DNA of 64,000 bases. Source: Neobacillus pocheonensis. GTDB taxonomy: Bacteria > Bacillota > Bacilli > Bacillales > Cytobacillaceae. The stretch is from positions 2,666,001-2,730,000 of the forward strand of contig JAMQCR010000001.1 in the NCBI GenBank assembly GCA_023702235.1. The letters are read 5' to 3'. Each line of letters begins with the position of its first letter. Positions within the stretch are counted from its first letter, which is position 1. Both the position numbers and the translations under genes were made by a program. Below, piece by piece: positions 46,402-56,110 of the stretch. Below the pieces are notes generated by a model. It did not search any database. It saw nothing but the letters and a program-made list of their open reading frames with translations, and was not told the origin of the DNA.

Positions 46402-49004
46402 TTAAACTCCTTTATAACTTTGGCGATAAATCTCAGCCAATTCTGTCACTAAAGGAAGTTTTGGATTGGCAGTGGTGCATTGGTCTTCAAATGCACGATC
46501 CGCTAAGAAATCTACCTTGCTTTCGAATTCCGCTTTGTCTACATTATTTGCTTCAAGGCTCATCGGAATATCCAGTTCTTGAGCAAGTTTTATGATCGCT
46601 TGAACAAGACTTTCTACGCCTTCTTCCGTTGTTTTTGCTGGTAGTCCAAGTGTTCTAGCAATTTCAGCATAGCGTTGATCGGCGATGAAATGGTCATATT
46701 TCGGGAACGCTGTGAACTTCTTCGGTTTTGTTGCATTATAACGAATGACATGCGGTAAAAGAATCGTATTTGCCCGTCCGTGGGCGATATGGAACTCTGC
46801 CCCTAGCTTATGCGCAAGGCTATGGTTAATTCCAAGGAATGCATTGGCAAACGCCATACCTGCAATCGTGGAAGCATTATGAACCTTTTCGCGGCCACTT
46901 CATCACTACCATTTCTGTAGGCTCTTGGCAGATACTCAACTACTAGTTGGATTGCTTTCATCGCAAGGCCATCTGTAAAATCATTGGCCATGCAAGAAAC
47001 ATACGCTTCAATCGCGTGAGTTAAAACGTCCATTCCTGTATCTGCGGTAATATGTTTCGGCACTGTCATCACAAACTGAGGATCAATAATTGCGACATCT
47101 GGCGTCAATTCATAATCTGCGAGCGGGTATTTCATATTTGCTTCTTTATCAGTGATAACAGAAAATGAAGTTACTTCAGATCCTGTTCCAGATGTCGTTG
47201 GAATGGCCACAAATTGTGCTCTTTGCCCCAAATTTGGATATTTCACAATCCGTTTTCGGATATCTAAAAATTTCTGCTTTAATCCAAAGAATTCAGAATC
47301 TGGATACTCATAGAACAACCACATACCTTTGGCAGCATCCATTGCAGAACCGCCGCCAAGAGCGATGATGACATCTGGTTGGAATTTTGCCATCATTTCT
47401 GCACCCTTCATCACAGTTTCAATAGATGGGTCTGGTTCTACTTCGGAAAAAATTTCGCAATGCACATAATCTGGGCGCTTTCTCAAATAGTAAAGCACCT
47501 TATCTACATAGCCCAATTTCACCATTCCAGGATCTGTTACAATGAATGCTTTCGAGATTTTCGGCATTTTTGCTAAATATTGTGTAGAATTTTTTTCAAA
47601 ATAGATTTTAGAAGGGACTTTGAACCACTGCATATTCACGTTCCTCTTAGCTACTTTTTTAATATTAATCATGTGAATGGCACCAACGTTAGTAGAAACA
47701 GAGTTTCCTCCATACGTACCGCAGCCAAGGGTCAATGATGGCATATAGGCATTATAAATATCACCAATCGCACCTTGGGACGATGGGGCATTCACAATGA
47801 TTCTGCCTGCCCTCATTCTCATTCCAAATTCTCTTATAGCATCTGGGTTCGTTGTATGAATGACTGCAGAGTGACCTAACCCGCCAAACTCAAGCATTTC
47901 CTCTGCTCGTTTCAAGCCTTCATCCAAACCGCTAACCTTGTAGCAGGCTAACACAGGACTTAATTTTTCCCTTGAAAGTGGATACCCAGGTCCCACACCT
48001 TTTGATTCTGCTAAGAGAATTTTGGTGCCTTCCGGAACAGTTACTCCTGCCATTTCGGCAATTTTGGAGGCAGGCATACCCACAATGTCAGCATTAACAG
48101 CACAGGATTTTTCATTAATAACTAACTTTTCAACCTTTTCTTTTTCATCTTCCTTTAAAAAATAGCAATCGTTTGCGATCAATTCCTTTTTAACTTCATT
48201 ATAGATATCTTTGTCGATAATTACCGCTTGTTCCGAAGCACAAATCATCCCGTTGTCAAACGTTTTAGATAAAATCAAATCATTAACTGCTTGATTCAAA
48301 TTGGCGGATTTTTCAATATAGCACGGTACATTACCTAGGCCTACACCAAGTGCCGGTTTACCAGAGCTGTATGCCGATTTCACCATACCAGCACCGCCTG
48401 TTGCAAGGATCAGCGATATTTTCGGATGATTCATCAATGCTTGCGTTGCCTCAAGCGATGGAGTTTCAATCCATTGAACGCAATTTTCAGGAGCCCCTGC
48501 TTTAATGGCTGCATCCCTTAACACCCTTGCCGCTTCACTGCTGCATTTTTGTGCAGATGGATGGAAGGCAAAAACAATTGGATTTCTTGTTTTAATTGAA
48601 ATCATTGCTTTAAACATTGTTGTCGAAGTTGGGTTCGTTACGGGCGTTACCCCTGCCACAACACCCACTGGCTCGGCAATTTCCATCATGCCCTCATGTT
48701 CATTTTCATTTATGATACCAACCGTTTTGTTGTATTTAATATTATGATAGACATATTCTGTCACAAACATATTCTTTATGATTTTATCTTCATAAACGCC
48801 TCTTTTTGTTTCCTCAACAGCAAGTTTTGCAAGAGGCATATGTTGGTCAAGACCAGCGAGCGCCATTTGTTTCACAATTTCATCGATCATTTCCTGATCA
48901 AAGCTACGAAATTCCTCCAACGCTTTTAGACCATTATCAACCAATCGATCAATCATTTTTGTTACATTTTGTTTTTGTTTGATTACTTTCTCATCCACTG
49001 CCAT
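46402..49004 (-). pseudogene. adhE: Bifunctional acetaldehyde-CoA/alcohol dehydrogenase AdhE, one-base deletion
   Basis: The N-terminal aldehyde dehydrogenase half (about residues 1-440) has the catalytic Cys in DNGMICASEQAVI; the C-terminal iron-dependent alcohol dehydrogenase half has VIALGGGSAMDAAK, DTGMDVLTHAIEAYVS and, after the break, NHSLAHKLGAEFHIAHGR. The frame is lost at GAAGTGGCCGCG near 46893; one more C/G (GGGCC on the plus strand) restores VAREKVHNASTIAGMAFANA. The whole protein would be about 868 residues, normal for AdhE, reducing acetyl-CoA to ethanol in two NADH steps. AGGGG lies before the ATG. A Rex box lies just upstream. The break is probably a read error. Confidence 0.92.
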
Positions 49005-49029
49005 TGTTAATCCCCTCCGTTTAAACTAT

Positions 49030-49046
49030 TTGTGAAGTTTTTCACA
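49030..49046. promoter_or_regulatory. Rex operator upstream of adhE
   Basis: TTGTGAAGTTTTTCACA matches the Rex consensus TTGTGAA-N4-TTCACAA except for the last base. It lies 26 bases before the adhE start. Rex represses fermentation genes when NADH is low. Confidence 0.85.
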
Positions 49047-49095
49047 TATTTAGGTTTTTTTAAAAGCGTTCGTGCATTTATTTATGGATAAATTA

Positions 49096-49323
49096 TTACG
49101 CGCAAACCGGATTCCTTGGGATCTTTTCAAATGAAATGTCCGTAAATAATTTCGTACTTTTCTTAACGATGATACAATAGTTTACTGTCCAAATATAGGC
49201 AGGAATTTCTTCGTTTTCTTTGAACATCATCGCTTCAAATTCGTCTCCCACAACCTCTTCAAAGGTTTCTAATGTATACGTTTCTGAATCAGTTGAGAAG
49301 GTCTTCCATTCACACAACATCAT
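49096..49323 (-). CDS. Hypothetical small protein
   Basis: A 75-residue acidic protein with no recognised domain (TYTLETFEEVVGDEFEAM, IPAYIWTVNYCIIV). AAGGAGTG precedes the ATG-ATG pair at 49323-49318, so it is probably translated. It lies upstream of adhE in the same direction, but about 90 bases with the Rex box separate them. The following stretch 49324-49523 shows no gene. Confidence 0.65.
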   Translation of the reverse strand: MMLCEWKTFSTDSETYTLETFEEVVGDEFEAMMFKENEEIPAYIWTVNYCIIVKKSTKLFTDISFEKIPRNPVCA

Positions 49324-49523
49324 TTGTTTTCACTCCTTGTTTCTTTTGTGATTTCATCATAACATGGAATTTGATGCATGGATTGTGAAATATTGAACAA
49401 TCTATGAATCATTGGATAACATAACTCTTCATCATTCATATGCTACGCTCCCATTGTATAGGTTGTTCGAATAGGCCCAAATGATTAAATATTACTAGTT
49501 TTAAAGAAACGCTCTTTGATGAC

Positions 49524-49550
49524 AAAATAAAAAGCACCCAAGAGGATGCT
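49524..49550 (-). terminator. Terminator of the hypothetical gene at 49557
   Basis: AGCACCC and GGATGCT pair with one G-T pair around AAGA, followed on the minus strand by TTTTTATTTT. Confidence 0.7.
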
Positions 49551-49556
49551 TAATGT

Positions 49557-49814
49557 TCACATAGATAATTCCCATATTTCGATTCGTTCAACAAATACAT
49601 AGCAATCTGCATCACCTATTTGGTAAAAGTACAATTTTTGACCCTTTTCTTGATGAAAACTTTTAAATTTGACTTCTTTAGATAAACCACACTGATTAAC
49701 TATATCTATAATTTTTTCAAGTATCTGACTTTTATTGGGTTCATTTTCTGAGGCAATTTTAAATGGAATTGGTAAATCGTCAAAATCAATAGACACTAGT
49801 ATAACTGTTTTCAT
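49557..49814 (-). CDS. Hypothetical small protein
   Basis: An 85-residue protein (MKTVILVSIDFDDLPIPF, ending IEIWELSM) of alternating beta and helix pattern. The start at 49814 is chosen for the AAGGAGAGG upstream; the frame runs 39 bases further without a signal. No family recognised. It follows the hypothetical gene at 49907 by 92 bases in the same direction. Confidence 0.65.
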   Translation of the reverse strand: MKTVILVSIDFDDLPIPFKIASENEPNKSQILEKIIDIVNQCGLSKEVKFKSFHQEKGQKLYFYQIGDADCYVFVERIEIWELSM

Positions 49815-49906
49815 AACTAATACCTCTCCTTTGTTAATATAATAACTTAGCAAAGTGAGATTTGTATTAAAATATAATTATACTTTTCTGAAACCTACTA
49901 ATTCCC

Positions 49907-50395
49907 TCATTTTGTGATATTGTACTCGATTTCATGTATGTATTCCTTGATTGAAAAGTTGAAGAGTTTACGCTCAATTCTCCCTCTATGTCCAATTAAC
50001 TTGTACCAACTTTGTCCTATATAAAAAGAGTTCGAAATCATCCTTTCTATAAAGTTTGAAAGCTGGCCATTTTCTTCCTGATTATCAATTTTCGTTTTAT
50101 TAGAAAGAGCGAGCACAAAATAGGATTTATCATCTTCAAATTCAAGTAATTGAAGGTGATTATTGCCTTTCTGCTTTTGGTTAAACTCATCTACTACCTT
50201 TTCAATACTTTTCTTCACATCTATTTCATATTTTTTTGCGTCTATCCAATTTAATATAAGGGAATCGTAAAGAGATAATGTTAGAATATAATAGCTGGAA
50301 TAATCATTAGGATCAAAACTTTTTTTTCCAACTTTATGTTGTTCCAAAGGGATCACAATAAAATTTTTATAGTTACCAAAAAAGTTTTCATTCAT
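49907..50395 (-). CDS. Hypothetical protein
   Basis: A 162-residue soluble protein (FGNYKNFIVIPLEQHKVGKK, SWYKLIGHRGRIERKLFN). GGTAGGAG precedes the ATG at 50395. No family recognised; no signal peptide or membrane helix. It is AT-rich and belongs to a run of orphan genes with its neighbour at 49557. A contact-dependent or immunity-type role would be speculation. Confidence 0.65.
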   Translation of the reverse strand: MNENFFGNYKNFIVIPLEQHKVGKKSFDPNDYSSYYILTLSLYDSLILNWIDAKKYEIDVKKSIEKVVDEFNQKQKGNNHLQLLEFEDDKSYFVLALSNKTKIDNQEENGQLSNFIERMISNSFYIGQSWYKLIGHRGRIERKLFNFSIKEYIHEIEYNITK

Positions 50396-50667
50396 ATCTC
50401 CTACCTTCTTTCTGATGATTTAAGGAACCTCGTATTCAAGGAATAAATCTGCAATTTTTGGTTCTTATCATTTGTTTTAATAGATAATATCGTAATGGTA
50501 CCTCTTAGTACACTCAATTCACTCAGCCAAAAGTATTAATTTAACTTTTAAAGAAACAGGAATAAAGAATTAATTCCCAGAATAATTAAAACGTGTATAT
50601 CTAAAAATATTATAACGAAAAAATTAAAATCTTGCAAAAAATCCAAATTATTGAACTTTATGAACCT

Positions 50668-50693
50668 AGCCCCTATCCGATTGGAAGGGGGCT
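50668..50693. other. Hairpin in an otherwise empty stretch
   Basis: AGCCCC and GGGGCT pair with an inner TCC/GGA. No T-run follows on either strand. The stretch 50396-50749 has no gene that I can support. Confidence 0.35.
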
Positions 50694-50749
50694 TATAAAG
50701 GTATGTTTAAAATTTATGGATTCAAAGGTGCTCCAATAGAGTTCATTCG

Positions 50750-51028
50750 TTAAGGTGCTACATTTGTATCACTTTGCAAAACTTGTGATTGTTTAACTGA
50801 TTTAATCATAAAATAGGTTAACAACGAAGTGACACAGCCAAGCAATCCAAGGATGATAAATCCTTGGTTTAATGTAAGCAAATCACCCACACTGCCCATG
50901 AACAAAGGCCGAGAAACATACCTAGACCGTAAATGGCTTGATAGAATCCCATCGCTGTTGCTCGCTTTCCCGAATTCATATGTTTAATGCTTAATGACAT
51001 TAAAATGGGGCTAACAAAACCTCACGAT
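50750..51028 (-). pseudogene. MFS transporter C-terminal remnant
   Basis: On the minus strand the sequence reads GFVSPILMSLSIKHMNSG, then RATAMGFYQAIYGLGMFLG and, after one base is added at the GGCC at 50907-50910, PLFMGSVGDLLTLNQGF to DTNVAP-stop. This is the last two membrane helices and tail of a major facilitator drug or sugar transporter. Everything upstream is missing: a stop precedes GFVSP and the terminator of the neighbouring ATPase gene begins there. A deletion has removed the rest. Confidence 0.7.
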
Positions 51029-51062
51029 AAAAGGGTGTCCCAAAATAATTGTGGACACCCTT
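51029..51062 (-). terminator. Terminator of the ABC ATPase gene
   Basis: AAGGGTGTCC and GGACACCCTT form a 10-bp stem with a 12-base loop, with TTTTAT on the minus strand, directly behind the stop at 51067. Confidence 0.75.
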
Positions 51063-51066
51063 ATTA

Positions 51067-51861
51067 CTATTTTTTTTCGATCACTTGAAATTTGGATAGC
51101 AATGGCCGTTTGTTCTCCCAAAATACATTGACCGGTAGAGCGAAGAATGGGGAAAGCTGTTCGCTTGAAATCATCTCACTTGTGTCTCCGGATGCAAAAA
51201 CTTGTCCCGCTTTTAGTAATAATGTTTTATTGAAGACAGGTAAAATTTCTTCCACATGGTGGGTAACGTATATCATGGTTGGAGCATCCGGATTTTTTGA
51301 AATACTTTCTATTGTATCCAACAATTGTTCTCTCGCGATGAAGTCTAATCCGTTTGTTGGTTCATCAAGAATAAGCAACAAAGGTTCAGCCATCAATGCA
51401 CGAGCAATTAAAACACGTTGTTTTTCCCCTTGTGATAGTGTTTCATAGTTTCGGTTTGCATACTCAATACACCCAAGATTCTCGAGTAAGGTGATTGCCT
51501 TATCTCTCAGTTCATCTGTCGGAGTTTCGTAAAGACCGATGGAAGCAAAAGCACCGCTTAAAACAACTTCAAATGCGTTATCACCTGGGTGAAATTTTTC
51601 TTGAAGAGAGGATGAAACAAACCCAATTTGCTTGCGAAGCCGTTCCCCAAGATAGGTTTTTCCAAACTCCATTCCTAGAATGGTTATTTTCCCCTTTGTC
51701 GGGAAATAATACGCATTGAGCAAATTTAAGATAGCTGTCTTTCCAGCTCCGTTTAGTCCAAATAAAACCCAGTTTTCACCTTTTTCAATTTGCCAATTCA
51801 GATCCTGTAAAATCCATTTTCCTTCTCTTCTCAAAGAAACATTTTCTAGCTGCACGACCAT
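51067..51861 (-). CDS. ABC transporter ATP-binding protein (YlmA-like)
   Basis: A single-domain ATPase of 264 residues. Walker A is FGLNGAGKTAILNLL near residue 35, the signature TLSQGEKQRVLIARAL deviates from LSGGQ by having Gln-Gly-Glu, Walker B is LLILDEPTNGLD and the switch His lies in YVTHHVEE. Length and pattern match YlmA of B. subtilis and ModF-like ATPases, for which no cognate permease is known. No permease gene is adjacent. GGGAG precedes the ATG. Confidence 0.85.
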   Translation of the reverse strand: MVVQLENVSLRREGKWILQDLNWQIEKGENWVLFGLNGAGKTAILNLLNAYYFPTKGKITILGMEFGKTYLGERLRKQIGFVSSSLQEKFHPGDNAFEVVLSGAFASIGLYETPTDELRDKAITLLENLGCIEYANRNYETLSQGEKQRVLIARALMAEPLLLILDEPTNGLDFIAREQLLDTIESISKNPDAPTMIYVTHHVEEILPVFNKTLLLKAGQVFASGDTSEMISSEQLSPFFALPVNVFWENKRPLLSKFQVIEKK

Positions 51862-52020
51862 CTTTTTTACTCCCTTCTACCGGACACTTAATTCATGAAT
51901 TTACCCATAAATCTATAGTATCAGAAAGTAAATGGTGGAATCAGCTTTAAGTGATTGAAAATTTACTTTTCGGCTGTAAAGTTTCCATTATTACACTATA
52001 CATCGCAGGAGAAATCCAAC

Positions 52021-52152
52021 CGAATGTGCCTCGCATTCAGACTACACCTGGCTTTTTCCAGCTTACCCTGTCCGAATGAGCCTCCCATTCAGACTACACC
52101 TGGCTTTTTCTAGCTGCTCCTGTCCGAATGTGCCTCGCATTCGGACTACACC
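52021..52152. repeat. 52-bp tandem repeat (about 2.5 copies) with inner palindrome
   Basis: CGAATGTGCCTCGCATTC starts units at 52021, 52073 (with two changes) and 52125, each followed by AGACTACACCTGGCTTTTT or a partial form. The third copy contains the full palindrome TCCGAATG-TGCCTCG-CATTCGGA. It sits in the gap 51862-52330, which shows no supported gene. Confidence 0.8.
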
Positions 52153-52330
52153 CTAATTCATTCACACGCTGTCCAATAATTATTTCTACCTTTAGTAACA
52201 CACTGTGATGTGAAATTTCGTTTGTTTCTACGCTTGATTGTAAGGTTTGCACCACTGAAGTAAACCCGTTATGATATTTCATCAGGGCTCCTTTACCTAT
52301 TATCGTATTATTACTATACCAAAGATTTTA

Positions 52331-53314
52331 TCAAGAATGATTTTCTTTAACCTCTCGATTAATTAAAGTTGGCGGAATCTTTCCTTGTAGTCCAAGGACA
52401 AGGTTTTCTGCAGCCAACTTCGCCATTTTCAATCGAGTTTCATAGGTGGCAGAACCGATATGCGGCAACGTGACTGCGTTATCCAGAGAAAGCAGTGGAT
52501 GGTCCGATCTAACAGGCTCCTGGGCAAAAACATCAAGTCCTGCTGCGAGGATATCTCTATTTTGAAGCGCCTTGACCAATGCCTCTTCATCAACGGTTGC
52601 ACCTCGCGAACCATTTACAAAAATGGCGGTTTTCTTCATTAATTTAAATTCCCTTTCCCCAATTAGCTTCTTCGTTTCAGGTGTTAACGGCGTCATCAAG
52701 CAGATAAAATCCGATTGCTGGCACAATTCTTCAAGGGAACAGTATGTTGCATGATAGGTTTGTTCCACTTCGACATTACGTGAACGATTATGATACAAAA
52801 TGGGCATATCAAAACCAAAATGTGCCCTTTTAGCAATCGCAGACCCAATTCCACCCATTCCGATAATGCCGAGCACTTTATGATGCACATCTACACCATA
52901 TAGCTTTTCACCATCTTGCCGTTGCCACTGTCCTGCCTTCACATATTGATTTAATTCAGGCATTCTTCTAGCCGTTGCCAGTAATAAACCGAAAACCGTA
53001 TCGGCTACCGTATCATTTAATACCTCCGGTGTATTCGTGGCCATAATATTTCGCATGGTTAATTGTGGAATATCCAAATTGTCATATCCAACAGAAATAT
53101 TACTTACGATTTTTAACTGTGGAGCCTGCTCCAATAACTTCGTATCTACTTTTAAACCAGAACCTAAAATGCCATGTGTATCTTTTAATTCTTGATAAAA
53201 CCGAGGATAAGTCTGAGATTCTAACTTTTCAAAATAAATAACTTCACAAGTTTCCTTAATAAAATCTAGGATAGTTGGGTCAACCTTTTTATAGACTATA
53301 ATTTTTGGTTTCAT
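52331..53314 (-). CDS. D-isomer-specific 2-hydroxyacid dehydrogenase (glyoxylate/hydroxypyruvate reductase type)
   Basis: A 327-residue NAD(P)-dependent enzyme. The Rossmann signature is GIIGMGGIGSAIAKRAHFG near residue 150, followed by FVNGSRGATVDEEAL (catalytic Arg region), LDVFAQEPVRSDHPL (Glu) and VTLPHIGSAT (His). It reduces glyoxylate, hydroxypyruvate or 2-ketogluconate in related proteins such as YvcT. The ATG at 53314 follows GAGG; the frame extends 27 bases upstream. It stands alone with about 250 bases to the next gene on the right. Confidence 0.88.
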   Translation of the reverse strand: MKPKIIVYKKVDPTILDFIKETCEVIYFEKLESQTYPRFYQELKDTHGILGSGLKVDTKLLEQAPQLKIVSNISVGYDNLDIPQLTMRNIMATNTPEVLNDTVADTVFGLLLATARRMPELNQYVKAGQWQRQDGEKLYGVDVHHKVLGIIGMGGIGSAIAKRAHFGFDMPILYHNRSRNVEVEQTYHATYCSLEELCQQSDFICLMTPLTPETKKLIGEREFKLMKKTAIFVNGSRGATVDEEALVKALQNRDILAAGLDVFAQEPVRSDHPLLSLDNAVTLPHIGSATYETRLKMAKLAAENLVLGLQGKIPPTLINREVKENHS

Positions 53315-53590
53315 GAAAGCTTCCTCACTTACTGATTTCAATAATTTTTATTACTCTACAAACATTCTCAACAGCAACAGTCAGGTTTTCAACACCCATT
53401 TTCTAAAGCCTCTTCCAAACTTGTTACTCCTTTTATTATACTGACAATAGATGTAAATCCATGATTATATAACAATTCTACTCCATTACCTATTTTCCCG
53501 ACAAATCCAATGTCAGGAACAGCAGGTTGGATATCCAATGGGTAACAAAAAGGGGCTCGAAAAACCAGCCCCTTTTGCTCTTTTATGAGA

Positions 53591-53893
53591 TTAAAAATTA
53601 TTTCTAACCTGAATGGATCCAGTAAATCCTTCCGTTTCCGAAAAGGACAAATTAACTAGTAGACTATCTGGACTAAATTGATGGTAGTCTCGCAAATATA
53701 GGGCAACAGAATCAATAATGTCTTGTTCATTCATTCGAACTGTACGTCCATGGACTAAAGCGGTAGCGGCAAATCCAAAATCAGGATTAAACTCCAAATC
53801 CACCTCAACTTGTTCAGGTCTTACCCTTTCTCTTGCTGAAGTGAATACACAAACGCTATCTACAAGGTCTTGTTCATTAAATAATAGTTCCAT
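53591..53893 (-). CDS. YxcD-like DUF2653 protein
   Basis: A 100-residue protein made of two similar halves (NEQDLVDSVCVF near residue 6 and NEQDIIDSVALYL near 55), typical of the YxcD/DUF2653 family. The function is unknown. It follows the membrane protein at 53905 by 11 bases, so the two are co-transcribed. Confidence 0.75.
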   Translation of the reverse strand: MELLFNEQDLVDSVCVFTSARERVRPEQVEVDLEFNPDFGFAATALVHGRTVRMNEQDIIDSVALYLRDYHQFSPDSLLVNLSFSETEGFTGSIQVRNNF

Positions 53894-53904
53894 ACTGATT
53901 CTCC

Positions 53905-54348
53905 TTAATATCTTCTTCTTGTGAAAATGCTTTTAATTAACCTGATAATAATTAAAATGACAATGATATCTACGAGAAGTCCCAAAAATGAAAATCCGTA
54001 CGAACCATAAGATCCATTTGATCCATAGTAATGTCCGCCAAACGGATGGAACATACTTCCAAAAAATGTTCCTGCACCAAAGGCTGCTGCGTGAGACCAA
54101 AAGCTGCCAGAACGTGAAGATTGAGAACGGCTATATTGGGATGAAGACGGTGTTCTTGAAACACTGCTTGATGGTGATTTATATCCTGAACGATAGGTTT
54201 TGCCGCTACTTGAATGAGATCCAGACAGAGAACTGTAACTGTGAGTCGTTGAACTATGACTGCCACTAAAACCTCTGGCTTCAGCAAAGCTTGGCAAAAC
54301 AAGCGTAAACATAAGCAAGAAAACCAAAATTAATTTTTTCAAAATCAA
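53905..54348 (-). CDS. Ser/Gly/Tyr-rich secreted or membrane-anchored protein
   Basis: A 147-residue protein with a signal peptide (MILKKLILVFLLMFTLVLP, ending SFAEA), a low-complexity Ser/Tyr/His-rich stretch (residues about 25-85) and a hydrophobic C-terminal helix (GLLVDIIVILIIIRLIKSIF) followed by TRRRY. It would be exposed outside the cell and held by the C-terminal helix. No family function is known. It heads a two-gene unit with the DUF2653 gene. Confidence 0.78.
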   Translation of the reverse strand: MILKKLILVFLLMFTLVLPSFAEARGFSGSHSSTTHSYSSLSGSHSSSGKTYRSGYKSPSSSVSRTPSSSQYSRSQSSRSGSFWSHAAAFGAGTFFGSMFHPFGGHYYGSNGSYGSYGFSFLGLLVDIIVILIIIRLIKSIFTRRRY

Positions 54349-54513
54349 AACTCCTTTCTAACTGAAACACTACTATTATAATACAAAATACAAAAAATGT
54401 TTCAAGTACAAATGTATTAGAAGTTTAAAATATCAAAATTAACATGAGCCAAGTGCTTATTCAAAAGCCTTGGCTCATGTTATTCTTCCAGGGTAAAAAA
54501 ATTTAAAAACCCA

Positions 54514-55395
54514 TTAATTTCCTGTTACAACTTGGTACAACTCTTCCCGATCAATATAGCTTCCGGAAAATTCATGTGTCAAAGTTCCATCTGAATTGAA
54601 TATAAATGTTTTGTTATCATGGATAACTTCTGAACCCTTCTTCTCAAAATGCTCACCTAATGTATCGGCTATTTTTTTTATTTCCGTCCTATTTCCTGTT
54701 AGCATTTTTAAGTAGGATGTATCAAAATTCATTTTCTTTGCGTGATCCTTCAATACTGCTGGAGTATCATTTTCAGGGTCAATCGAAACGGAAACGAGTA
54801 AAATATTTTTAGGATTAATCCCTTTTGATTTAATATCCTGTTGCAGGTTACTGAAATTCCCCAATAAGATCGGGCAGGCATTTGGATCATCGCAATTTAC
54901 ATAAGTGAAGGTCATGGCGACTGTTTTCCCCAAAAGATTCTGTTTGGTTACTGCCTCTCCATTTTCATCGATCAGCTTAATATCAGGAAGTCCTACCTGT
55001 TTTGTCACCTTGTGAGCATTTTCCTTTGTTAATGCTTCAACAGTGAATTGTTTTTCTTCCTCCATTGTTCTTCCGTTATTTTCTATTTTTATATCTGCCA
55101 CCCAATCACCATTCATAGATAAATTAGCGATTCCAACATACTTACTATCTCCAGTTTCTTCTATTGAAACTGGAATTGTTCCATGGTCCATATTTTTCAT
55201 ATTCAGTTCGGCGCTAACTTTAGCCCCTTTAACAGGCCTTCCCTGGTTGTCGAGAATTTTAATTTGCATCGGAAAAGCTTTCCCGGGAGTGAACGTTTTT
55301 GGTGTCGAGAGGTTCACCTGAAAGCTATTCACTCCTGCACAACCTGCAATCAAAATCAGTAATAGGCTTACAATGAAGACAGCGAATCTTTTCAT
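54514..55395 (-). CDS. Lipoprotein with YtkA/FixH-like and SCO1-like domains
   Basis: A 293-residue lipoprotein (FIVSLLLILIAGCAG, lipobox Cys 19). Residues about 20-120 form an immunoglobulin-like YtkA/FixH domain (TFTPGKAFPMQIKILDNQGR, NMKNMDHG); residues about 135-290 form a SCO1/SenC thioredoxin fold (GKTVAMTFTYVNC, LVSVSIDPENDTP, EVIHDNKTFIFN). The SCO motif CxxxC appears as NCDDPNACPI (Cys-x5-Cys), slightly wider than usual; the His in EVIHD is present. SCO proteins deliver copper to cytochrome oxidase. The ATG at 55395 is chosen so that the signal peptide is at the N-terminus. Confidence 0.8.
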   Translation of the reverse strand: MKRFAVFIVSLLLILIAGCAGVNSFQVNLSTPKTFTPGKAFPMQIKILDNQGRPVKGAKVSAELNMKNMDHGTIPVSIEETGDSKYVGIANLSMNGDWVADIKIENNGRTMEEEKQFTVEALTKENAHKVTKQVGLPDIKLIDENGEAVTKQNLLGKTVAMTFTYVNCDDPNACPILLGNFSNLQQDIKSKGINPKNILLVSVSIDPENDTPAVLKDHAKKMNFDTSYLKMLTGNRTEIKKIADTLGEHFEKKGSEVIHDNKTFIFNSDGTLTHEFSGSYIDREELYQVVTGN

Positions 55396-55583
55396 AACAA
55401 CCAGCCTTTCAATCATTTAAGCTCAAAGCGAGAGTTTACCATTGGCAATTGTAAAGTAAACAATAATTGTCATTTATAGGAGCTCTATTCTCTAAAATTC
55501 TTCTGTTAATAGCACTATTATACTCATGGAACTAGGGATTCTCTGTGATGAGTAACACATCAGCATAAAATTATTCACAACCC

Positions 55584-55625
55584 AAAAAAGGGCTGTCGAG
55601 GTTCTTCGACAGCCCTTTTTTTTTC
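55584..55625. terminator. Bidirectional terminator behind the thioredoxin-like gene
   Basis: AAAAAAGGGCTGTCG and CGACAGCCCTTTTTT form a strong stem with long A- and T-runs. It lies 45 bases after the stop at 55670. The rest of 55417-55669 shows no gene. Confidence 0.88.
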
Positions 55626-55669
55626 CTATAACCTAAGCATCTACACGTAACTTTTGAGACACCTAATTT

Positions 55670-55984
55670 TTAGATGGTATTTAAGAATTCTCTTACTTGA
55701 TCTGCAGTTTTAGCGTTAGCACTATGCAAATGAGCAAGTTTTTTACCATTTTTGAAAACTAATAAAGATGGAATACCCATTACATTTTGTTCTTCAGCAA
55801 GTTCTGGGAACTCATCCTTATCGACTTTAAACCATTGTTTATCTTGCTGCTCTTCTGTAATTTCATCAATAAACATATCCAGACGTTTACAATCTGGACA
55901 CCAAGTTGTTGTGAATATACCAACTGATAGTTGATCATCCGTTATTTGATTACGATATTCTTGCTCTGTCTTAATTTGCTTCAT
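55670..55984 (-). CDS. Thioredoxin-family protein
   Basis: A 104-residue thioredoxin fold with the active site TTWCPDCKRLD near residue 27, WFKVDKDEFPELAEEQNV and the cis-proline loop MGIPSLLVFKNGKK. WCPDC rather than WCGPC is typical of YtpP/YdfQ-like thioredoxins of bacilli. It would reduce disulfides in the cytoplasm; there is no signal peptide. AGGAGG-type signal upstream of the ATG at 55984. Monocistronic. Confidence 0.87.
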   Translation of the reverse strand: MKQIKTEQEYRNQITDDQLSVGIFTTTWCPDCKRLDMFIDEITEEQQDKQWFKVDKDEFPELAEEQNVMGIPSLLVFKNGKKLAHLHSANAKTADQVREFLNTI

Positions 55985-56110
55985 GATTAATCCTCCTACT
56001 ATTTCTTCAAGAAAGGCAAACGCCCTCTATACAAGGTTATACTATATGGATTATAGAAGCACAAATTTATATACTAAGATTACTTATTTTTCCTCAATAA
56101 TTTTAACAAG

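Noticed and set aside
52021..52152. CRISPR array
   Set aside because: The 52-bp units are directly adjacent without unique spacers and there are no cas genes in the window.
52094..52282. Small minus-strand reading frame of 62 codons
   Set aside because: It runs through the tandem repeat, lacks a ribosome binding site and resembles no protein.
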